A DNA stretch of 64,000 nucleotides from Mycobacterium sp. PS03-16 (lineage in GTDB: Bacteria > Actinomycetota > Actinomycetes > Mycobacteriales > Mycobacteriaceae): assembly GCF_004570325.1 (NCBI RefSeq), contig NZ_SPQO01000022.1, forward strand, positions 1-64,000. Direction: 5' to 3'. A model generated the notes under the pieces. That model worked only from the letters and a program-made list of their open reading frames with translations. It searched no databases and was not told the origin of the DNA. The position numbers and the translations under genes were made by a program. Of this stretch, positions 54,257 through 62,712 are shown one piece after another; positions within the stretch are counted from its first letter, which is position 1; each line of letters starts with the position of its first letter.

Positions 54257-55255
54257 CTAGACCGATTCGGCGTTCGGCGTGCCGGAATCGTCGCGCAGCG
54301 GTCGTCCGCGGCTCCGGTACAGCGCCGTGTCGGCGCAGGCGTACAGCTCGGCGATGCCGGCGTCGGCCGACGTACCGGTGGCGGTGCCCATGCTGACCTG
54401 CGGGGTGTGCCGCCGGATGCTGTCGAGGAACGCCTCGACAACTTCCTGCCGCTCCCCGGCGAGGCAGGCGGCGAATTCGTCACCGCCGAGTCTCGCCACC
54501 ACCGCGTGCCGGGGTGCGGCCTGTTCCCAGTGCCGCGCGTACTCCGCGATGCGCCGGTCGCCCGCCTGGTGGCCGTAGGTGTCGTTGAGAGTCTTGAGCC
54601 CGTCGATGTCGAGGGCGACCACGGTGACCGGGACGGGTCTGCCCCGGTGCCGCGCCAGCACGTCGGTGGTGCCGATCTCCCAGCCCGCCCGGTTGAGCAG
54701 ACCGGTGAGCGGGTCGGTGCACGCCGCGGTGAACATCGCCCGCATCAGCACCCCGAACGACTCGGCGGCCCCGACGATCGCGACGATGATCGTCAGGACC
54801 GTGAGCACGCCCACGTGCGGGGCGGGGGCCACCACGACGGCCACCGAGCAGGCCGCGGTGAGCACGGCGATCAACGGCCACGCCTGACGCGGCGGGTGGA
54901 ACGCCCGCAGGTACATCGCGAGGAAGACCGGAGCGAACAGGCAGACGTACTCGGCGGTGATGGTGACGTGGAACGCCATGACGATCGGCGTGGCCGCGAC
55001 GGCCGCCACGGTGGCCGGCATCAGCTGCCACGGCCGTACCGCAAGGGACACCAGCGCCGAGACCCCGAGGACCACCGCGATGATCCCGCCGACCGGATTG
55101 CCGTAGGCGATATCGGTGCGGACCGGGAACAGCGTGAACGTCACCCCGTAGGCGTAGAGAAACGTGGTGGCGCCCAGATAGATTCGCAGCAGCCGCAGGC
55201 GCTGCGCGCCGAACACCCAAGTGTCGGCGCCGGCCAGCGAGCTCAGGCGGTACAT
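54257..55255 (-). CDS. Membrane diguanylate cyclase (GGDEF protein)
   Basis: The 332-residue protein has about six transmembrane helices (residues 20-175) and a GGDEF domain with the intact catalytic motif GGDEF at 257-261 and the upstream DPLTGLLNR block. It should make cyclic di-GMP from GTP at the membrane. The inhibitory RxxD site five residues before the motif is absent. No EAL domain is fused. ATG at 55255 is used because upstream sequence contains tRNA genes. Confidence 0.9.
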   Translation of the reverse strand: MYRLSSLAGADTWVFGAQRLRLLRIYLGATTFLYAYGVTFTLFPVRTDIAYGNPVGGIIAVVLGVSALVSLAVRPWQLMPATVAAVAATPIVMAFHVTITAEYVCLFAPVFLAMYLRAFHPPRQAWPLIAVLTAACSVAVVVAPAPHVGVLTVLTIIVAIVGAAESFGVLMRAMFTAACTDPLTGLLNRAGWEIGTTDVLARHRGRPVPVTVVALDIDGLKTLNDTYGHQAGDRRIAEYARHWEQAAPRHAVVARLGGDEFAACLAGERQEVVEAFLDSIRRHTPQVSMGTATGTSADAGIAELYACADTALYRSRGRPLRDDSGTPNAESV

Positions 55256-55290
55256 GACCTCACCCCAGAGTCCCCCGACGGTGGGTTGGG

Positions 55291-55363
55291 CGCGCCCGAA
55301 GGGATTCGAACCCCTAACCTTCTGATCCGTAGTCAGATGCTCTATCCGTTGAGCTACGGGCGC
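55291..55363 (-). tRNA. tRNA-Arg(ACG)
   Basis: Minus-strand tRNA with acceptor GCGCCCG/CGGGCGC, anticodon stem TCTGA/TCAGA around CTACGGA (anticodon ACG) and T-loop GGTTCGAATCC. A34 is the substrate of TadA, encoded at 37414-37872. CCA is not encoded. Confidence 0.96.
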
Positions 55364-55404
55364 TTGCGTGTTCAGTTGTGTCGTGGCTGACGGGTCAGCC
55401 GCGG

Positions 55405-55493
55405 CGGAGGCGAGAGGATTTGAACCTCCGGTCCCCGGTAAGGGGGACAACTCATTAGCAGTGAGTCCCATTCGGCCGCTCTGGCACGCCTCC
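55405..55493 (-). tRNA. tRNA-Ser(GCT)
   Basis: Minus-strand type II tRNA with acceptor GGAGGCG/CGCCTCC, anticodon stem ACTCA/TGAGT around CTGCTAA (anticodon GCT) and a long variable arm (GTCCCCC...GGGGAC). Reads AGC and AGU. It lies 41 bases upstream of tRNA-Arg on the same strand, so both may share a transcript. Confidence 0.96.
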
Positions 55494-55578
55494 TGACGAT
55501 TATCCGCCGAGGGCACAGAGTACACACCGGCCGCCCATGGAAGCAAAGCCGGTTGAAGGCCGGCCCTATGCTGGTCAG

Positions 55579-56655
55579 GTGACTGCCCGCCTCCGGCCCG
55601 AATTGGCCGACATTCCGGCCTACACGCCGGGCAAGACCGTCCCGGGCGCCATCAAGATCGCGAGCAACGAGACCGTCGACGGTCCCCTGCCCAGTGTGCG
55701 CGCCGCCATCGAGATCGCGACCGAGCACCTCAACCGGTATCCCGACAACGGCTACCTCGAGCTGCGCGAACACCTGGCCAAGCACCTCGACGGGACCCTC
55801 GGGGCGGGAGCGTTCACCCCCGAGCAGATCTCGGTCGGCTGCGGCTCGGTCAGCCTGTGTCAGCAGCTCATCCAGATCACCTCCTCGGTGGGCGACGAGG
55901 TGCTGTTCGCCTGGCGCAGCTTCGAGATCTACCCGCTTCAGGTGCGCACCGCGGGCGCCACCCCGGTGCAGGTGCCGCTGCGCGACCACACCCATGACCT
56001 TGACGCGATGCTGGCCGCGATCACCGATCGCACCCGCTTGATCTTCGTCTGCAACCCCAACAACCCGACCAGTACCGTGGTCGACCCGCGGGCGCTGGCC
56101 GAGTTCGTCGCCGCGGTGCCGCCGGACATCTTGATCGTGATCGACGAGGCCTACGTCGAGTACATCCGCGACGGCCTGCTGCCCGACAGCTTCGGCCTGG
56201 TTCGAGCGCACCCCAATGTGGTGGTGCTGCGCACGTTTTCGAAGGCCTACGGCCTGGCCGGGCTGCGCGTCGGCTACGCCGTCGCCGACGAGGAGATCGT
56301 CACCGCCCTGGGCAAGGTGTACGTCCCGTTCTCGGCGACCAGCCTGTCGCAGGCCGCCGCGATCGCCTCGCTGGAGGCCGCCGACGAGCTGCTGGCGCGC
56401 ACCGACGCCGTCGTCGCCGAACGCACCCGGGTCACCGCGGCGCTGCGCGAGGTCGGATTCACGGTGCCGCCGTCGCAGGCCAATTTCGTGTGGCTGCCGC
56501 TGGCCGAACGCACGCGCGACTTCGTCCAACGTGCCGCCGAGGACCGCATCGTCGTGCGCCCGTACGGTGAGGACGGGGTGCGGGTCACCGTGGCCGCACC
56601 GCACGAGAACGACGCCTTCCTCGACTTCGCCCGACGCTGGAAAGGAACCGCATGA
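55579..56655 (+). CDS. pat: Aromatic/histidinol-phosphate aminotransferase (Pat/HisC2)
   Basis: The 358-residue fold-type I PLP enzyme has the Schiff-base lysine K222 (RTFSKAYGLAGLRVG), NPNNPT at 159-164 and DEAY at 189-192. It matches Rv3772, annotated as HisC2 and characterised as an aromatic amino-acid aminotransferase, which makes phenylalanine and tyrosine from their keto acids. That complements tyrA at 38460. GTG at 55579 gives the family N-terminus. It is coupled to the next gene by ATGA. Confidence 0.92.
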   Translation: MTARLRPELADIPAYTPGKTVPGAIKIASNETVDGPLPSVRAAIEIATEHLNRYPDNGYLELREHLAKHLDGTLGAGAFTPEQISVGCGSVSLCQQLIQITSSVGDEVLFAWRSFEIYPLQVRTAGATPVQVPLRDHTHDLDAMLAAITDRTRLIFVCNPNNPTSTVVDPRALAEFVAAVPPDILIVIDEAYVEYIRDGLLPDSFGLVRAHPNVVVLRTFSKAYGLAGLRVGYAVADEEIVTALGKVYVPFSATSLSQAAAIASLEAADELLARTDAVVAERTRVTAALREVGFTVPPSQANFVWLPLAERTRDFVQRAAEDRIVVRPYGEDGVRVTVAAPHENDAFLDFARRWKGTA

Positions 56656-57122
56656 CCTCGACGCGCACCGCCCGCGAGACGTTCACCGCGCTCACCGAGC
56701 GCACCGACCGGCTCTCCGACGCCGAGCTCGACGAATTCTGGGGCACCCTGGAGCCCGTCGACATCGACTTCATGATCGGCGAGTGGAAGGGCGGCGAGTT
56801 CCACACCGGCCACAAGGCCAACGGGTTCATGGAACGGCTCAACTGGTTCGGCAAGACCTTCCACAGCGCGGCCGACGCCAAGCCGCTGGTGTGCCTGGAC
56901 GCCGACGGGGCCAAGTTCTCCAACACCGAGGCCATGAAGGGCGAGGCCAGCCTGTGGATGGAGGAGTTCCGCGGCGAGGTGACCGCCTCAATGGTCTATG
57001 ACGGCGCACCCGTGCACGACCACTTCAAGAAGGTCGACGACAACGCCGTGATGGGCATCATGAACGGTAAGGGTGCCTTGGATCAGGGCCGCCACCTGTA
57101 CTTCTACCTCGAGCGGGTGTGA
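56652..57122 (+). CDS. GXWXG / DUF4334 domain protein
   Basis: The 156-residue protein has the GXWXG domain (IGEWKGGEF near residue 42) followed by DUF4334 (LWMEEFRGEVTASMVYDGAPVHDHFKKVDD). The domains form a small lipocalin-like barrel in actinobacteria and fungi, with unknown ligand. ATG overlaps the pat stop, so it is translationally coupled to that gene. Convergent with the DinB-like gene, 3 bases away. Confidence 0.83.
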   Translation: MTSTRTARETFTALTERTDRLSDAELDEFWGTLEPVDIDFMIGEWKGGEFHTGHKANGFMERLNWFGKTFHSAADAKPLVCLDADGAKFSNTEAMKGEASLWMEEFRGEVTASMVYDGAPVHDHFKKVDDNAVMGIMNGKGALDQGRHLYFYLERV

Positions 57123-57125
57123 CCC

Positions 57126-57710
57126 CTAGCCGTCGGCGCGCCGGCCGGTGAACGCCAGCAGGCGCTGTATCGGCGGGGCGTCGTCGGGCACGTCGATCGG
57201 ATCGTCGAAGCCGGCCGTCGCCCGGCCCTCCGGCGTGATGATCTTCTTCGCGAGGTTCAGCACGTACTCCGACAGCGAGTCGGGTGCGGGCACGGTGCGG
57301 CCGGTGGCGGCGGCGTAATCCCAGGCGTGCACGAGGAATTCGAGCGACAGGATGCCCACCGGCACCTTCGCGGGCGCCTCACCCTTGCCGAACGGTACCG
57401 TGCCGTCGAGGCCGCGGCGGTGCCACGCGTCGAGCGCCGGGCGGGCGGCGAGGATGATCTGCCGCTCCACGGTGTCGTCGGCGTCGCGGGCCGGGAACTC
57501 GGCGCCCGCCATGCCGCCGAGCACGGTGATCGAGTTCAGCAGGTGATCGGTCAGCGAGGCGACGTCGTACTCCCGGCACGGCGTCTGCTTGGTCAGGTCG
57601 TCGGCCGCGATACCGCGCACCACCTGCTGCAACACCCCGAGAGTCAGTTCGGCGGAGCGCAGATCATCGGTGGGCGGTGAGTCAGGTCCCTGCGGCAGGT
57701 CGCTACGCAT
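57126..57710 (-). CDS. DinB-like TIGR03086-family metal-binding protein
   Basis: The 194-residue helical-bundle protein belongs to the mycothiol-dependent maleylpyruvate-isomerase N-terminal / DinB-like group, with histidines in LTDHLLNS and LVHAWDYA as likely metal ligands. Actinobacterial members often use mycothiol; this one's reaction is unknown. ATG at 57710 is chosen; GTG at 57719 is an alternative. Position corresponds to Rv3773c. Confidence 0.8.
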   Translation of the reverse strand: MRSDLPQGPDSPPTDDLRSAELTLGVLQQVVRGIAADDLTKQTPCREYDVASLTDHLLNSITVLGGMAGAEFPARDADDTVERQIILAARPALDAWHRRGLDGTVPFGKGEAPAKVPVGILSLEFLVHAWDYAAATGRTVPAPDSLSEYVLNLAKKIITPEGRATAGFDDPIDVPDDAPPIQRLLAFTGRRADG

Positions 57711-57757
57711 GGCGCCCACGTTACGTCCCGCGTACGCCTATCGTGGCGCAGGTGGGT

Positions 57758-58069
57758 ATGCGAGCGCGCAGAGTGACGGCGGCGGCGCTGCTGCTGGCCG
57801 GGGTGCTGACCGGCTGCACCCGAACAGTCACCGGGACCGTCGCGCAGACCACCGAACCTGGCCCGCCGGTGCCCGACGCCCAGACCATCACCTGCGCCGA
57901 GTACATCGACCTCGACGAGGATGCGCAGCTGGCGGTCGTCGGGGAGTTGACCGGCGACGGCGGCGGCTCGCTGGGTTCCCAGGGCACGGTGGTCGCCAAG
58001 ACGCTGGCCGACGCCATCTGCGAGTATCTGCCGACGGCCCGGCTCAGTGAGATCTTGATCGGCCGCTAG
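57758..58069 (+). CDS. Small putative lipoprotein
   Basis: The 103-residue protein has a lipoprotein signal (MRARRVTAAALLLAGVLTGC, lipidated Cys20). The mature part has two cysteines (ITCAEY, AICEYL) that could form a disulfide, and a helical C-terminus. I recognise no function. A GTG at 57752 is an alternative start. It is 11 bases before echA21 and probably co-transcribed. Confidence 0.75.
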   Translation: MRARRVTAAALLLAGVLTGCTRTVTGTVAQTTEPGPPVPDAQTITCAEYIDLDEDAQLAVVGELTGDGGGSLGSQGTVVAKTLADAICEYLPTARLSEILIGR

Positions 58070-58080
58070 CCTCTGCAGGC

Positions 58081-58902
58081 ATGGCTACATACGAGTCGCT
58101 GTCCGTCGACATCGACGGCCACGTCGCCCGGGTCACGCTGCTGGGGCCCGGTAAGGGCAACGCGATGGGCCCCGCGTTCTGGGCGGAGCTGCCCGAGGCG
58201 TTCACCGCACTGGACGCCGACCCCGATGTCCGCGCGATCGTGCTGACCGGTTCGGGGAAGCACTTCAGCTATGGCCTCGACCTGGCGGCGATGGGCGATA
58301 CGTTGACCCCGATGCTCGCCGAGGGCGCGCTGGCCCGCCCGCGCGCGGAGTTCCACACCCGCCTCAAGGGCATGCAGCAGTCGATCACCGCGGTGGCCGA
58401 CTGCCGCACGCCGGTGATCGCCTCGGTGCACGGCTGGTGCATCGGCGGCGGTGTCGACCTGATCAGCGCCGTCGACATCCGTTATGCGAGCGCGGACGCG
58501 AAGTTCTCGGTGCGCGAGGTGAAGCTCGCGATCGTCGCCGACGTCGGCAGCCTGGCCCGGCTGCCGCTGATCCTGTCCGACGGCCACCTGCGCGAGCTCG
58601 CACTGACCGGTAAGGACATCGACGCCGCCCGGGCGGAGCGGATCGGCCTGGTCAACGCGGTGTACGACTCGGCAGAGGCGTGCCTGGAGGCCGCGCACGC
58701 CACCGCCGCGGAGATCGCCGCCAACCCGCCCCTGGTGGTGCAGGGCATCAAGGATGTCCTCGACGAGCAGCGCACCGCCCAGGTGGCGGCCAGCCTGCGC
58801 TACGTCGCGGCGTGGAACTCGGCGTTTCTGCCCTCGAAGGATCTCGGCGAAGGGATCACGGCGATGTTCGCAAAGCGGCCGCCGAACTTCACCGGCGAGT
58901 GA
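58081..58902 (+). CDS. echA21: Enoyl-CoA hydratase/isomerase EchA21
   Basis: The 273-residue crotonase-fold protein has the oxyanion segments GKHFSYGLDL and HGWCIGGGVDLI. The ADVGSLARLP motif places an Asp where delta-3,5-delta-2,4-dienoyl-CoA isomerases have theirs, so isomerase activity in unsaturated fatty-acid beta-oxidation is more likely than hydration. It corresponds to Rv3774. ATG at 58081 is used. Confidence 0.9.
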   Translation: MATYESLSVDIDGHVARVTLLGPGKGNAMGPAFWAELPEAFTALDADPDVRAIVLTGSGKHFSYGLDLAAMGDTLTPMLAEGALARPRAEFHTRLKGMQQSITAVADCRTPVIASVHGWCIGGGVDLISAVDIRYASADAKFSVREVKLAIVADVGSLARLPLILSDGHLRELALTGKDIDAARAERIGLVNAVYDSAEACLEAAHATAAEIAANPPLVVQGIKDVLDEQRTAQVAASLRYVAAWNSAFLPSKDLGEGITAMFAKRPPNFTGE

Positions 58903-58908
58903 TGTGAG

Positions 58909-58995
58909 CGGTGGCGGAGGGATTTGAACCCCCGGACGGTGTTAGCCGTCTCTCGCTTTCAAGGCGAGTGCATTAGGCCGCTCTGCCACGCCACC
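58909..58995 (-). tRNA. tRNA-Ser(TGA)
   Basis: Minus-strand type II tRNA with acceptor GGTGGCG/CGCCACC, anticodon stem CTCGC/GCGAG around CTTGAAA (anticodon TGA) and a long variable arm. Reads UCA and UCG. CCA is not encoded. Confidence 0.96.
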
Positions 58996-59028
58996 GCCGA
59001 ACAGCCTAGTGGTTCCCGGCAGGTGGCC

Positions 59029-59541
59029 CTAGAACCGGCCGACCCGCGCGGGCGAGGGACTGGCCTGCATCCCGACGCTGATCCGGCGACAGTTCTCTCC
59101 CATCGCGGCGATCTGTGATCGCGACAGCCGGCCCAGGAAATGGCTGCGAACGTCGTTGCCGTAGGTCACCATGGCTTCGCGCACCCGCACCCGGCCGTCC
59201 TCGGTGATCGACGCCAGCACCCCGCGGCCGTCGTCCGGACTCGCGTTGCGCCGCACCAAACCCTGCATCTCCAACCGGCGGATCTGCCGGGTCACCCGGC
59301 TCGGCAGCGACATCAGGGCGTCCGCGAGGTCCCCCATCCGCGCGGCGCCGGTCGGTGATTTGTCCAGCATGTCGAGCAGCCGGACATCGTTCAGCGTCAG
59401 GTGGTGTTGTGCCACCAGCGACTTGTTCAGCGTGGCGTACAGCCTCAGTGCCGAGTCCAGGAAATTTTGCCAGGACCGTTGTTCTGCGATGTCGAGGCCC
59501 GGCATGTCGCTCGCCGTGCGCCCCCCAATCATCCCCTCCAT
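59029..59541 (-). CDS. MarR-family transcriptional regulator
   Basis: The 170-residue winged-helix protein has the MarR pattern LTLNDVRLLDMLDKSP, then MGDLADALMSLPSRVTRQIRRLEMQGLVRRNASPDDGRG in shorter motif blocks (DNA recognition helix near residue 85, wing near 105). ATG at 59541 is used; GTG at 59547 and ATG at 59532 are alternatives. It is divergent from the quinone oxidoreductase gene, with two palindromes between them, and probably senses a phenolic or electrophilic compound. Confidence 0.88.
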   Translation of the reverse strand: MEGMIGGRTASDMPGLDIAEQRSWQNFLDSALRLYATLNKSLVAQHHLTLNDVRLLDMLDKSPTGAARMGDLADALMSLPSRVTRQIRRLEMQGLVRRNASPDDGRGVLASITEDGRVRVREAMVTYGNDVRSHFLGRLSRSQIAAMGENCRRISVGMQASPSPARVGRF

Positions 59542-59563
59542 GGACACATGGTAGAGCACGAAT

Positions 59564-59590
59564 CCTTCCCCGGGAAGGTATCGGTACCGA
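59564..59590. promoter_or_regulatory. Two adjacent palindromes, candidate MarR operators
   Basis: CCTTCCC-C-GGGAAGG (59564-59578) is a perfect 7-bp inverted repeat, and TCGGTACCGA (59581-59590) is a perfect 10-bp palindrome. They sit between the divergent MarR gene and the quinone oxidoreductase gene, the latter 18 bases before its GTG start. Confidence 0.6.
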
Positions 59591-59607
59591 CGAGTAGGGT
59601 TGACCTT

Positions 59608-60585
59608 GTGTTTGCAATAGTCGCAGAGTCGCCGGAGAAGCTGATTTGGAAGCAAATTCCCGATGCTGCACTTCAGTCGCACGAGGTGCGAATCGAGATA
59701 GTTGCCACGGGAATTAATCGCGCTGATCTGATGCAAGCCGCAGGCAAGTATCCGCCGCCGCCGGGCGCGAGCGAGGTCATGGGCCTCGAGGTGTCGGGAC
59801 GGATTACCGAGGTCGGCGCCGACGCCGGCGACTGGACCGTGGGGCAACCTGTGTGCGCTTTGCTGGCGGGAGGCGGTTACGCGGAGAACGTCACGGTGCC
59901 CGCCGCCCAGGTGATGCCGGTTCCCGACTCCGTCGAGCTGGCCCACGCCGCCGCGCTTCCCGAGGTCGCGTGCACCGTGTGGTCCAACGTCGTGATGACC
60001 GCCGGGTTGTCGGCGGGGCAGACACTGCTGGTCCACGGCGGCGGTAGCGGCATCGGCACGCACGCCGTCCAAGTCGCCCGCGCTCTCGGCTGCCGGGTGG
60101 CCGTCACGGCCGGGTCGGCAAACAAGCTGGAGCTCTGCGGCGAACTGGGCGCCGAGGTGTTGATCAACTACCGCGACGAGGACTTCGTCGCGCGCATGCA
60201 CGCCGAGACCGACGGCGCCGACGTAATCCTCGACCTGATGGGCGCGGCCTACCTGGACCGCAACATCGACGCGCTCGCCCCCGACGGCCGGCTGGTCATC
60301 ATCGGGATGCAGGGCGGGGCCAAGGCCGAACTGAACATCGGCAAGCTACTGGCCAAACGCGCCGGCGTCATCGCCACGGCGCTGCGGGCACGGCCGGTCA
60401 CCGGGCGCGGCGGTAAGAAGGCGATCGTCGACGAGGTGGTGGCCAATGTGTGGCCGATGATCGCCGACGGCCGGGTCCGCCCGATCATCGGCGCGGAGTA
60501 TCCGGTGCAGGAGGCCCAGGCCGCGCAGGAGATGCTGGCCTCGGGCGACGTGTCCGGGAAAGTGCTGCTGCGGGTGCGCGACTGA
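59608..60585 (+). CDS. NAD(P)H:quinone oxidoreductase (zeta-crystallin type)
   Basis: The 325-residue medium-chain reductase lacks the catalytic-zinc ligands and has the NADPH loop HGGGSGIGTHAVQVA near residue 140. It should reduce quinones or enones with NADPH. It corresponds to Rv3777. GTG at 59608 follows weak ribosome sequence. Control by the divergent MarR protein is likely. It is convergent with the class V aminotransferase-like gene. Confidence 0.9.
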   Translation: MFAIVAESPEKLIWKQIPDAALQSHEVRIEIVATGINRADLMQAAGKYPPPPGASEVMGLEVSGRITEVGADAGDWTVGQPVCALLAGGGYAENVTVPAAQVMPVPDSVELAHAAALPEVACTVWSNVVMTAGLSAGQTLLVHGGGSGIGTHAVQVARALGCRVAVTAGSANKLELCGELGAEVLINYRDEDFVARMHAETDGADVILDLMGAAYLDRNIDALAPDGRLVIIGMQGGAKAELNIGKLLAKRAGVIATALRARPVTGRGGKKAIVDEVVANVWPMIADGRVRPIIGAEYPVQEAQAAQEMLASGDVSGKVLLRVRD

Positions 60586-60587
60586 CG

Positions 60588-61784
60588 TCAGCCGAGCGAG
60601 GCCAGCGCACGCACCAGCTGGTCCACCTCGGCGGTGGTGGTGTAGTGCGCGAGCCCGACGGTGACGGCGCCGCCGATGTCGTCGACGCCGATGACGTCGA
60701 GCACCCGCGAGTTCGCGTTGGCGATGGCCAGCACACCGTTGTCGGCGAGGCGCTGCACCACCTTCTCGGCCGGTACGTCGCGCACCGCGAAACTCAGCAC
60801 GGGTATCCGCACCTCGGGCTGGCCGATCACCATCACCAGCGGCAGTGACCGCAGCGACATCAGCAGGTAGTCGAACAGCCGATTCATGTACGCGGTCGCC
60901 GATTGCATTGACAGCGCGAGCCTTTCGCGCCGGCTGCCGTGGGCGGACTCGTCGAGGTTGGCCAGGTACTCGATGCTGGCGACCACGCCGGCCAGCATCC
61001 CGAACTGGTGCACGCCCACCTCGAGCCGGGCCGGACCGGTCGCATACGGATTGAGTGAGACGGAGCCGAAAGAGTCGATCAGCGACGGGTCGCGGAACAC
61101 CAGCGCCCCGATCGGCGGTCCGCCCCACGCGACCGCGTTGACTGCGACGACGTCGGCGTCGATCTCCTCGAGATCGATCAGCCGGTAGGGGGCGGCGGCG
61201 GAGTGATCGACCACGACCAGCCCGCCGACCTCGTGCGCCAGCTTGGTCACCGCGCGCAGATCGGTCACCGTGCCCAGCGTCGCCGAGGCCGAGGCGATCG
61301 CCACCAGCCGCGTCGGCCCCGTGATCAGGCCCTCCCACTGCCAGGCCGGCAGCTCGCCGTTCTCGATGTCGACCTCGGCCCACTTGATCTTGGCCCCGTA
61401 CCGGTTGGCCGCGCGCAACCACGGCGCGATGTTGGCCTCGTCGTCGAGGCGCGTCACCACGACCTCGTATCCCAGACCCACCCGCGACGACGCGGCGTCG
61501 GCCAGCGACGCCAGCAGCAGGGCGCGGTCGGCGCCCAGCACGACGCCACGGGGGTCGGCGTTGACCAGATCGGCCACCGCCTGGCGAGCCGCCGCCAGCA
61601 CCGCCGCACTGCGCCGGGCCGACGGATGCGGACCGTCGGTGGTCGACATCGAACCGCGGAACGCCGTGGAGACCGTCGTGGCCACCGAGTCGGGCAGCAA
61701 CATCCCGTTCTGCGCGTCGAAGTGCACCCAACCATCGCCCAGCGAGGGGTGCAGACCACGCACCCGGGCGACGTCGTATGCCAT
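60588..61784 (-). CDS. Cysteine-desulfurase-like class V aminotransferase homologue lacking the PLP lysine
   Basis: The 398-residue protein has the SufS/CsdA fold and the cofactor-ring aspartate (VVDHSAAAP, D193). In active enzymes the block is S-G-H-K-x-x-G-P; here it reads NAVAWGGPP (216-224), with no lysine at or beside the expected site. No catalytic cysteine loop is evident near the C-terminus. It corresponds to Rv3778c. It may bind PLP weakly, not at all, or act structurally. ATG at 61784 is used. Confidence 0.85.
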   Translation of the reverse strand: MAYDVARVRGLHPSLGDGWVHFDAQNGMLLPDSVATTVSTAFRGSMSTTDGPHPSARRSAAVLAAARQAVADLVNADPRGVVLGADRALLLASLADAASSRVGLGYEVVVTRLDDEANIAPWLRAANRYGAKIKWAEVDIENGELPAWQWEGLITGPTRLVAIASASATLGTVTDLRAVTKLAHEVGGLVVVDHSAAAPYRLIDLEEIDADVVAVNAVAWGGPPIGALVFRDPSLIDSFGSVSLNPYATGPARLEVGVHQFGMLAGVVASIEYLANLDESAHGSRRERLALSMQSATAYMNRLFDYLLMSLRSLPLVMVIGQPEVRIPVLSFAVRDVPAEKVVQRLADNGVLAIANANSRVLDVIGVDDIGGAVTVGLAHYTTTAEVDQLVRALASLG

Positions 61785-62199
61785 TCCAGCCACCTTAGAG
61801 CGCTCGTGATTTCCACAGACCGACACGATGTGGTGGGCGCCCGACCGTGCATTCCGACACCCGCGTCGAGGCGGATCGGGACACCTGGGCAGCCATACTA
61901 ATCCAAGACCCTGGCGGCGCGGAGTGCTAATGCCCCCGGCGTTGCTGGAAGCGCGTGGCGGCGTCCGGTCGACGGGAGTCGCAGCCGCCCTGCCGCGCGT
62001 TTGGCGTCCGCATCGAGGTGGTGATCTTGGACCGTCGGATTCGCCACCGCGAATGTGCGGCGGCGCGGCGGCCGGCCGGCACCACGATCCGCGCGGTGAC
62101 CGACCGGCGGCCGTCAGGGACGACGGCGTGCGGGTCGACCGGGACCGCGGACTAGTGTCACAGCGAGAGAACGGGCCATACGAGGGAATACAGGCACAG
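61785..62199. other. Non-coding gap where Rv3779 stands in M. tuberculosis
   Basis: No family-like gene is seen in 415 bases. An open frame runs in phase into bpa from 61828, but its residues (Arg-rich, no recognisable domain) look like untranslated GC-rich sequence. The bpa promoter should lie in the last 100 bases; TAGTGT at 62154-62159 is a possible -10 element. Confidence 0.5.
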
Positions 62200-62706
62200 A
62201 TGAGTCTGAACAACGACGACGACAACATCGAGATCATCGGTGGGGACCCGCGCGAGGGCGGCGAGGACGGCGACGGCAAGTCGCTGACCGATCTCGTCGA
62301 ACAGCCCGCCAAGGTGATGCGGATCGGCACGATGATCAAACAGTTGCTCGAAGAGGTCCGGGCCGCTCCGCTCGACGACGCCAGCCGCAACCGGCTGCGG
62401 GAGATCCACCGGACGAGCATCGCCGAACTCGAGGAGGGGCTGGCCCCTGAACTGCGCGACGAGCTCGAGCGCCTGACACTGCCGTTCACCGAGGGTGACA
62501 CCCCGTCGGACGCGGAACTGCGGATCGCCCAGGCCCAGCTGGTCGGCTGGCTCGAAGGCCTCTTCCACGGCATCCAGACCGCGCTGTTCGCCCAGCAGAT
62601 GGCCGCCCGCCAGCAGCTCGAACAGATGCGGCAGGGCGCCCTGCCGCCGGGGGTGGCCGTCCAGCGCGGCGGCCCGGGCCAGCACGGCACCGGTCAGTAC
62701 CTGTAG
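62200..62706 (+). CDS. bpa: Bacterial proteasome activator
   Basis: The 168-residue protein (Bpa/PafE, Rv3780) forms a dodecameric ring that opens the 20S proteasome without ATP. The four-helix core contains SLTDLVEQPAKVMRIGTMI and LRIAQAQLVGWLEGLFHGIQ (given in blocks), and the C-terminal GQYL (165-168) is the tail that docks into proteasome pockets. ATG at 62200 gives the usual acidic N-terminus. It helps degrade unfolded proteins including the heat-shock repressor HspR. wzt follows 6 bases downstream. Confidence 0.95.
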   Translation: MSLNNDDDNIEIIGGDPREGGEDGDGKSLTDLVEQPAKVMRIGTMIKQLLEEVRAAPLDDASRNRLREIHRTSIAELEEGLAPELRDELERLTLPFTEGDTPSDAELRIAQAQLVGWLEGLFHGIQTALFAQQMAARQQLEQMRQGALPPGVAVQRGGPGQHGTGQYL

Positions 62707-62712
62707 GTAGCG

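Noticed and set aside
60588..62690. A 700-codon minus-strand frame extending the desulfurase-like gene far upstream
   Set aside because: The extra residues run antisense to bpa and have no domain; the ATG at 61784 fits the family start.
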